IMG/VR virus record: IMGVR_UViG_3300030090_000435
Span: 1 to 25,838 of that record
From: a virus
Direction: 5' to 3' (one strand)
DNA: 25,838 bases
Of this stretch, positions 21,890-25,838 are shown piece by piece (within the stretch, counting starts at the first letter, position 1; every line of letters starts with the position of its first letter). The notes below the pieces were generated by a model, which did no database searches, was not told the DNA's origin, and saw nothing but the letters and a program-made list of their open reading frames with translations. The position numbers and the translations under genes were made by a program.

Positions 21890-22924
21890 TTACAACTCCG
21901 CATCCGCAGTTCCTATGGCTTTCCAACTTTCATTTCCACCTGAAGAAGTTGCTGTAACGCGGCAACTAAATCCGCTTACATCGATGAACAAAGAATTGAA
22001 ATTACTAGAAGGGTATCTTGTAGTAGATGTTCCATCAGTTCTAGTTATAGTTGGAGTGCTTCTCATATGAGCAGGGAAAGAAAGTTGTACTGATTGATGG
22101 TAGCTTGACCCTTCTGAAACACCCGTCCACCCAGCTTCCCATGTGGTGAAATACCTCTGACACCTAGCCAACTCATCGCCAAACGATCGATGCTCAAACG
22201 GCGTGGCCTGTTCGCCAAGCTCCCACTGAACTCCTGTGATGTAAAACTCGGGTGACGTACTTTGCAACCAACCCGTCGTGTTAAAAACACGCTTAGTGTC
22301 ATCTGTGCTTGCCCACGCAGAGTCATTAAATGTCCCGCTTGTATGGTTAGTGCCAGTATCAATGTAAATATTAAGTGTCATGGAGGTGTTTGCGTCAGTA
22401 TCCAAACTGCCAGATGTATCACCTTCAAAAGTGAGAGTTTTACGCTCCCATGTATTAGCAGAGTTAATCGTGTAAGACTTTGAAAGCTGTCGAGTGTTGT
22501 CGTTGTCAACAAGTTCAACAGTATAAGTAGAGGCAACAGAGGATTTTACAAAAAACGATACTGTAGTTTTCTTGGCACCTGATGTGCCTTTTGCAAGTAG
22601 TTGTAAATTTTGACCTTCAAATTTTTGTTGTATAACAAGTTTGTCAGCAGCATCTAATGAAGATTCAGATGCGTCCATACTTATTTTCTGTGAATAACCG
22701 AACCCTTGACCAGAAGGCAAATCTGTTGACCTATCCACATCTACGTTCCCGTCAGTGCCACTGTGATTAATGCGCCAGCGGTCACAAAGGTAATTTCCCG
22801 AACTAATAGAGTCTATAGTTGTGCCACGTTGCCAGACTTGCATCGCGCCGTTGATAATGATGTTCCTGTCTGACAACGCCGACTGCGAACTAATCAGTGC
22901 GGCGAGTTCTGCTGCCTTACTCAT
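21890..22924 (-). CDS. Tail fibre protein with carbohydrate-binding-like beta domain
   Basis: This 344-aa protein begins MSKAAELAALISSQSALSDR, then NIIINGAMQVWQRGT and YLCDRWRIN, a known opening of phage fibre proteins with a jelly-roll, CBM-like domain. The middle (about 80-230) alternates Thr/Ser-rich strands (KTTVSFFVKSSVASTYTVEL), and ITGVQWELGEQATPFEHRSF followed by ELARCQRYF closes the domain as in relatives. The last 100 residues are a separate Ser/Thr-rich part, possibly the tip. It probably binds the host surface. It overlaps the third fibre module by four bases (ATGA). Host range is likely set by this gene and its neighbours. Confidence 0.87.
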   Translation of the reverse strand: MSKAAELAALISSQSALSDRNIIINGAMQVWQRGTTIDSISSGNYLCDRWRINHSGTDGNVDVDRSTDLPSGQGFGYSQKISMDASESSLDAADKLVIQQKFEGQNLQLLAKGTSGAKKTTVSFFVKSSVASTYTVELVDNDNTRQLSKSYTINSANTWERKTLTFEGDTSGSLDTDANTSMTLNIYIDTGTNHTSGTFNDSAWASTDDTKRVFNTTGWLQSTSPEFYITGVQWELGEQATPFEHRSFGDELARCQRYFTTWEAGWTGVSEGSSYHQSVQLSFPAHMRSTPTITRTDGTSTTRYPSSNFNSLFIDVSGFSCRVTATSSGGNESWKAIGTADAEL

Positions 22925-23298
22925 GCGAGGTCTCCGTGCGTTGCAATCATAACCGTGTCAGCGTCAGCGTTTGCTCTGTCGCTGTGTTGAATATTAAAAA
23001 CTCTTGCAAATGAGGTCTGGTTGTCACCATGAAATGTAGATGCGAAGGTGTCATTAGCACGAGATGTGCTTGTCAAAGCATAATCATCGTTTCCATAGTT
23101 TGAACTGAAGTTTACGTTGTAATTGCCCGTGCTATTGTCAGTAAAACTAGCCACATTTAGGCTGTCTCTAGCAGTTAATGTTCCTGAACTGTCAAAGTGT
23201 GTCCAAGCCTTCGCGCTCCCCCCTGCAACAAAGCTGGTAGCAATGCTGTTGTTCCCACTGGCGTCTTTTAGTGTGTTTACTCTAAGTTCACTAGCCAT
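22921..23298 (-). CDS. Tail fibre module protein, paralog 3
   Basis: This 125-aa protein is the third of three tandem paralogs. It begins MASELRVNTLKDASGN, has AKAWTHFDSSG and the shared core DSLNVASFTDNSTGNY, and ends in HGDLA. The core followed by strand-rich Thr/Ser/Asn sequence looks like a small beta-structured fibre knob. The start shares a base with the stop of paralog 2 (TAATG). Its own stop is TGA, overlapping the next gene as ATGA, where the other two use TAA. The product is likely to be a virion fibre component; whether the three proteins form hetero-oligomers is unknown. Confidence 0.82.
   Translation of the reverse strand: MASELRVNTLKDASGNNSIATSFVAGGSAKAWTHFDSSGTLTARDSLNVASFTDNSTGNYNVNFSSNYGNDDYALTSTSRANDTFASTFHGDNQTSFARVFNIQHSDRANADADTVMIATHGDLA
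22923..22938 (-). repeat. Fibre-module 3' block, copy 3
   Basis: ATGCGAGGTCTCCGTG on the plus strand encodes the HGDLA end of paralog 3. It is identical to the blocks ending paralogs 2 and 1. The base before it differs from the other copies, changing the stop from TAA to TGA. Confidence 0.85.
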
Positions 23299-23702
23299 TA
23301 TGCGAGGTCTCCGTGAAGTGACATGGCATGAGCCGAATCAGAAAGTGCGTTACTTCCACCGACAGTTCCGATTGACGCCTCTGCACCAGATGTAGAAAGG
23401 GTTGTTGTTTCTACTACGATAAAGGTAGTGTTTCTCCCACCGCCTGTTGGGCCAGCAGTAGGTGCGTAACTAGCATTTGCCATATTGTTGGTATAGGCAT
23501 AGGTTATGATTCCAGTGCCATCATCTGTTACAGATGCCATGTTAAGGCTGTCATCCAAAGCAAAATCGCTGCCCATCTCATACCACACCTTACACAGCCC
23601 CTGCTGCAAATTCGTTGTGGTCGAGTTGCCCTCGCCGGTGATCGCAATAGACCCAGCCGTGGTTACGCCTGTGATCGTATCGACTTTGAGTATACTTGCC
23701 AT
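23298..23702 (-). CDS. Tail fibre module protein, paralog 2
   Basis: This 134-aa protein begins MASILKVDTITGVTTAGSIA, has CKVWYEMGSDF and the core DSLNMASVTDDGTGI, and ends in HGDLA. It is the most diverged of the three in the middle (a Gly-rich GPTGGGRNT loop, then FIVVETTTLSTSG) but the start, core and end match its neighbours. This fits duplication followed by divergence, or exchange, of the surface part. The start and stop share bases with the adjacent paralogs (TAATG at both ends). A role in host attachment is inferred from context and fold-like composition. Confidence 0.82.
   Translation of the reverse strand: MASILKVDTITGVTTAGSIAITGEGNSTTTNLQQGLCKVWYEMGSDFALDDSLNMASVTDDGTGIITYAYTNNMANASYAPTAGPTGGGRNTTFIVVETTTLSTSGAEASIGTVGGSNALSDSAHAMSLHGDLA
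23300..23315 (-). repeat. Fibre-module 3' block, copy 2
   Basis: The same 16 bases end paralog 2. Together with flanking bases, 22 bases (23296-23317) are identical to 23700-23721, covering the HGDLA codons, the stop and the next start codon. Confidence 0.9.
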
Positions 23703-24085
23703 TATGCGAGGTCTCCGTGAACGCTACAGCCAGCGTATGCGCCGTCTTGATGGGACGATGTGTTATGACATCGCATCCTTACCGTTGAACTAGATGCTAT
23801 CCCTGCGCTGCCAACCAAGTCTGCGCCGCTATTAGTATCAGTATCTGCACCCATAGTAACCGCCGCCATGAAACGTATAGACTCCATAGCGTTAGACATA
23901 TTCATGTCATAGTCACCCGTACCGTTGTCTGCCATTGAAGCAACATTAAAACTGTCTGCGGCAGCAGCACCACTTGCATCACCTTCTGCGTGAACCCACG
24001 CCTTCGCAGCGTGTTGCTTCGTCAGCCCTACCGGCCCCGTACCCGCCTTATCCGCAATCGTGTCTACATTCAATACGCTGGTCAT
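23702..24085 (-). CDS. Tail fibre module protein, paralog 1
   Basis: This 127-aa protein begins MTSVLNVDTIADKAGTG. ATG 24085 is chosen because GGAG lies 6 bases upstream and it overlaps the preceding stop as ATGA; an in-frame TTG at 24097 is not favoured. It has AKAWVHAEGDASG, the core DSFNVASMADNGTGDY and the end HGDLA. Two Cys in the distal half (RMRCHN, YAGCSV) are unlike its paralogs. The N-terminal V-D-T-I-A-D-K-A-G-T-G stretch is common in marine phage fibre proteins. It is the first of the three paralogs to be transcribed. Confidence 0.82.
   Translation of the reverse strand: MTSVLNVDTIADKAGTGPVGLTKQHAAKAWVHAEGDASGAAAADSFNVASMADNGTGDYDMNMSNAMESIRFMAAVTMGADTDTNSGADLVGSAGIASSSTVRMRCHNTSSHQDGAYAGCSVHGDLA
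23704..23719 (-). repeat. Fibre-module 3' block, copy 1
   Basis: The same 16 bases end paralog 1. The extended 22-base identity with copy 2 spans 23700-23721. Conservation at the gene junction, against diverged gene bodies, would suit recombination between modules. Confidence 0.9.
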
Positions 24086-24540
24086 ACGATGCTCCAATAT
24101 CCGTTAACAGTGACGGTGGCACTCTGCGTAATCGGCCCTGCCGACAGACCGTTCTCGTCGCTGTCAATCGTGATGTCTGCGCTGATGGTCTGACCGTTGA
24201 GACGGATAATGGAGTTGTTGCCCTTAAACGGGTAGCGTGTGTCGCTTTCCGTCTTGGTATACGAGTTTGCCACAGAGAAGGTATCGTAGATGACCATCTC
24301 CACCACGTCGTTCAGGGACGCACCCGTGACCAATACAACCGTCGTGCCTGTTGTAGCAGTGTAGTCCGTGCCGGGCTTCAAGAGAACACCGTTCTGGTAC
24401 ACGTCCATGTACAGGCTGTCCTGATACGTCAAGACCTTACTGTCGGCATCACTGCCACTAAACGAGGTCTGCCCCGCAGTCGCCTGATATACGAAGCGAT
24501 TGCGGAAACCTACTGCGGGGGATTTACCTATGTACGGCAT
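24082..24540 (-). CDS. Tail fibre / attachment protein
   Basis: This 152-aa protein begins MPYIGKSPAVGFRNRFVYQ and continues ATAGQTSFSGSD, an opening I know from many marine podovirus and cyanophage fibre proteins. The first 90 residues look like a small beta domain (VYQNGVLLKPGTDYTATTG, then VVLVTGASLNDVVEM), typical of repeated fibre shaft or linker units. A short helix (YTKTESDTRY) and a beta-rich tail follow. It starts by sharing a base with the stop of the S74 fibre gene and ends in an ATGA overlap with paralog 1. The protein may link the longer fibre to the distal modules; that order is a guess. Confidence 0.85.
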   Translation of the reverse strand: MPYIGKSPAVGFRNRFVYQATAGQTSFSGSDADSKVLTYQDSLYMDVYQNGVLLKPGTDYTATTGTTVVLVTGASLNDVVEMVIYDTFSVANSYTKTESDTRYPFKGNNSIIRLNGQTISADITIDSDENGLSAGPITQSATVTVNGYWSIV

Positions 24541-25544
24541 TATGCGTCCTCTAGTGTCTTAACACGGGCCTCAAGGGCTTCAATTTTTGCAGCAGATTCT
24601 TTTAATGCGCCAACCAAAAGCGGAACCAGCTTACTATGGTCAATTTGCTGGTAAATCGGGTTGCCGTCACCATCAACTGCATCCTTAGTGCCTGTGACTG
24701 CTTCCGGCACGATAGCCTGCGCCTCGTGTGCAAGAAAGCCGTCAACCGTTGTGTCAGCGTCTTCAATGAAATGAAACCGCTTTGGTGACAGTGCTTTGAC
24801 ACGGTCGATTGCGCCGGTCATGTCCACGATTCCATCTTTAAGGCGATAGTCTGACGATGTGTTATATGCAACGGCTGATGTAGTGATGCTAATTGAACCT
24901 TTGAAAGAACCGGCTCTGTGAAAGTTAGTTAGTTCGCCGCTATCACTTCTATTCAAACTAAGAGAATATGTAGTGTCAGCACTCAAGAAGAGACGGCCAG
25001 TGCTTCGCAAACAAGTGCCGTGTGTAGTGTTGCCAGCGCCGGGGGTTACTGATGAAGATTGCCCCGCGAATATATCCCCATTGGTGCCAACAATTAGCCC
25101 TGAATTAGTAGCGCCACCGGCTCTTATGTTTACATTGTTGGCTGCGCTGCCATCAAATCCTACCAAGTCAATCTGACCATCAGTCTGGCTGTTGATGAAT
25201 AGGCCCGTGCCATTGTTTGCACTTGTAACAAACTTTGCAATGTCGCCGCTTGCGCTAACAGAGTGATTAAAAGCTCCGGCTTGGGTTATTTCAATTGGTG
25301 TAAAAAATCCACCTGACCTATCGTCGTCACAAGTAAGAATATTCAAAGAACCGCCGCTAACTTGAAAGCCCCAGAACTGGTCGTTTGCGCTTGCGTCAGT
25401 GTCTTGCAAGAACAGTTGCGTGTTGCCGGTAGACTTGAAGACAGAAGCGTTGGCGTGAGTAGATGTGGTTACATCTAATGCTCCGGTTGTAGTCAAGGAG
25501 TCTAGAGACCCCGTGCCTTCTCCTGTAATTTTTGTCAACGCCAC
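24540..25544 (-). CDS. Tail fibre with C-terminal S74 intramolecular chaperone
   Basis: This 334-aa fibre protein ends in a peptidase S74 domain, which trims itself off after helping the trimer fold. The dyad is visible in S231-D-Y-R-L-K236, followed by FLAHEAQ (270-276), PEAVTG, YQQIDHSKLVPLL (about 298-310) and a C-terminal coiled coil (KIEALEARVKTLED). The first 215 residues are beta-rich (Gly, Ser, Thr, Asn), as expected for a shaft. I chose GTG at 25544 because AAGGAG lies 7 bases upstream; a frame to 25595 only shadows the upstream gene. Cleavage should occur just before S231, giving a mature fibre of about 230 residues. It is the longest fibre gene here and probably a main receptor-binding component. 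Confidence 0.92.
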   Translation of the reverse strand: MALTKITGEGTGSLDSLTTTGALDVTTSTHANASVFKSTGNTQLFLQDTDASANDQFWGFQVSGGSLNILTCDDDRSGGFFTPIEITQAGAFNHSVSASGDIAKFVTSANNGTGLFINSQTDGQIDLVGFDGSAANNVNIRAGGATNSGLIVGTNGDIFAGQSSSVTPGAGNTTHGTCLRSTGRLFLSADTTYSLSLNRSDSGELTNFHRAGSFKGSISITTSAVAYNTSSDYRLKDGIVDMTGAIDRVKALSPKRFHFIEDADTTVDGFLAHEAQAIVPEAVTGTKDAVDGDGNPIYQQIDHSKLVPLLVGALKESAAKIEALEARVKTLEDA

Positions 25545-25551
25545 TGTCTTT

Positions 25552-25557
25552 CTCCTT
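25552..25557 (-). promoter_or_regulatory. Ribosome binding site for the GTG-started S74 fibre gene
   Basis: AAGGAG on the minus strand lies 7 bases before GTG 25544. It overlaps the stop codon of the upstream gene (25558-25556), so the two genes are likely coupled in translation. Confidence 0.75.
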
Positions 25558-25838
25558 ATGCGTAAGGCGAGTCGCCAAGTACACTTGTATCCCAAGCTGC
25601 CTTGAGTTTAGCGATTGTGTCTGCGTTAGTGATTGCAGATGCAGCCGGTGCATCACGCAGTGCCTTCTTCTTTGCTACAGAGGCAGTCTTGGCAGACGCA
25701 TCGTCAGCCTCAAGTGCCTTCATGTATACTACGTCCTCTGCCTCTAGCAGCGGCGCACGAACTTCGCGGATTTTGTCCTTGAAGATTACTTTGGCTGCAT
25801 CCATGTCTTCAGAGATGACTTTGCCACTTAATGACCAT
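25556..25838 (-). CDS. Tail-associated protein, partial (runs off right edge)
   Basis: The frame is open from the right edge to the TAA at 25558-25556. The first Met is at 25804, but 11 further codons upstream (ending GKVISED before that Met) read like coding sequence, and no good ribosome site precedes the Met, so the true start probably lies beyond the window. The visible part is a charged helix (AKVIFKDKIREVRAPLLEAE), an Ala/Lys/Asp-rich middle and a C-terminus reading KKALRDAPAASAIT and TIAKLKAAWDTSVLGDSPY. The R-D-A-P and T-I-A-x-L-K-A-A-W phrases recall tail proteins of the XkdW or tail-assembly type beside fibre genes. That assignment is weak. Confidence 0.75.
   Translation of the reverse strand, partial: WSLSGKVISEDMDAAKVIFKDKIREVRAPLLEAEDVVYMKALEADDASAKTASVAKKKALRDAPAASAITNADTIAKLKAAWDTSVLGDSPYA

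Noticed and set aside
22923-23719. Diversity-generating retroelement acting on the fibre genes
   Set aside because: No reverse transcriptase or template repeat was seen in the window, and the repeats sit at gene junctions, not at variable residues.

Overview
The window is part of a bacteriophage genome, most likely a marine podovirus of the type first seen in the SAR116 phage HMO-2011. The main clue is a family A DNA polymerase that carries a DnaJ-type zinc finger (two CxxCxGxG motifs), a hallmark described for that group. A B12-dependent class II ribonucleotide reductase, a T7-type endonuclease I, a DUF3310 protein, separate primase, helicase and 3'-5' exonuclease genes, and marine-phage-style tail fibre and internal virion genes fit this. 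I saw no integrase, phage RNA polymerase, terminase, portal or capsid gene; the missing head genes are expected beyond the edges.

Layout. (1) Positions 1-494, minus strand: a small leftward operon of three short overlapping genes (a basic 50-aa protein, a ribbon-helix-helix-like regulator, and a putative exported Cys protein cut by the left edge). (2) Positions 495-596: a divergent control region with a good leftward promoter, inside a cluster of GACAAAA motifs that also runs into the flanking genes. (3) Positions 597-11073, plus strand: a continuous replication and nucleotide-metabolism operon with overlapping genes: primase, DnaB-like helicase, 3'-5' exonuclease, DNA polymerase, an acidic-tailed candidate ssDNA-binding protein with its own promoter, a PD-(D/E)XK nuclease with an Fe-S type Cys cluster, endonuclease I, DUF3310, class II RNR, then a run of tiny membrane, exported and unknown genes and a second PD-(D/E)XK-like protein. 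(4) Positions 11070-25838, minus strand: a late structural module, transcribed leftward from beyond the right edge: a partial gene, a tail fibre with an S74 chaperone, a second fibre protein, three tandem paralogous fibre modules, a carbohydrate-binding-like fibre protein, a holin-like protein, a hendecad coiled-coil protein, and a cassette whose order and sizes recall T7 gp14-gp15-gp16 (200, 184, 950 and 1580 aa), ending in a Met-rich EF-hand protein. The two modules meet tail to tail at one CTAG that supplies both stop codons.

Together the plus-strand genes would copy the phage DNA and recycle host DNA and ribonucleotides into dNTPs. The minus-strand genes would build the tail, recognise the host and inject the DNA. 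No stretch over 300 bases lacks a gene, and I saw no tRNA, CRISPR array or insertion sequence.
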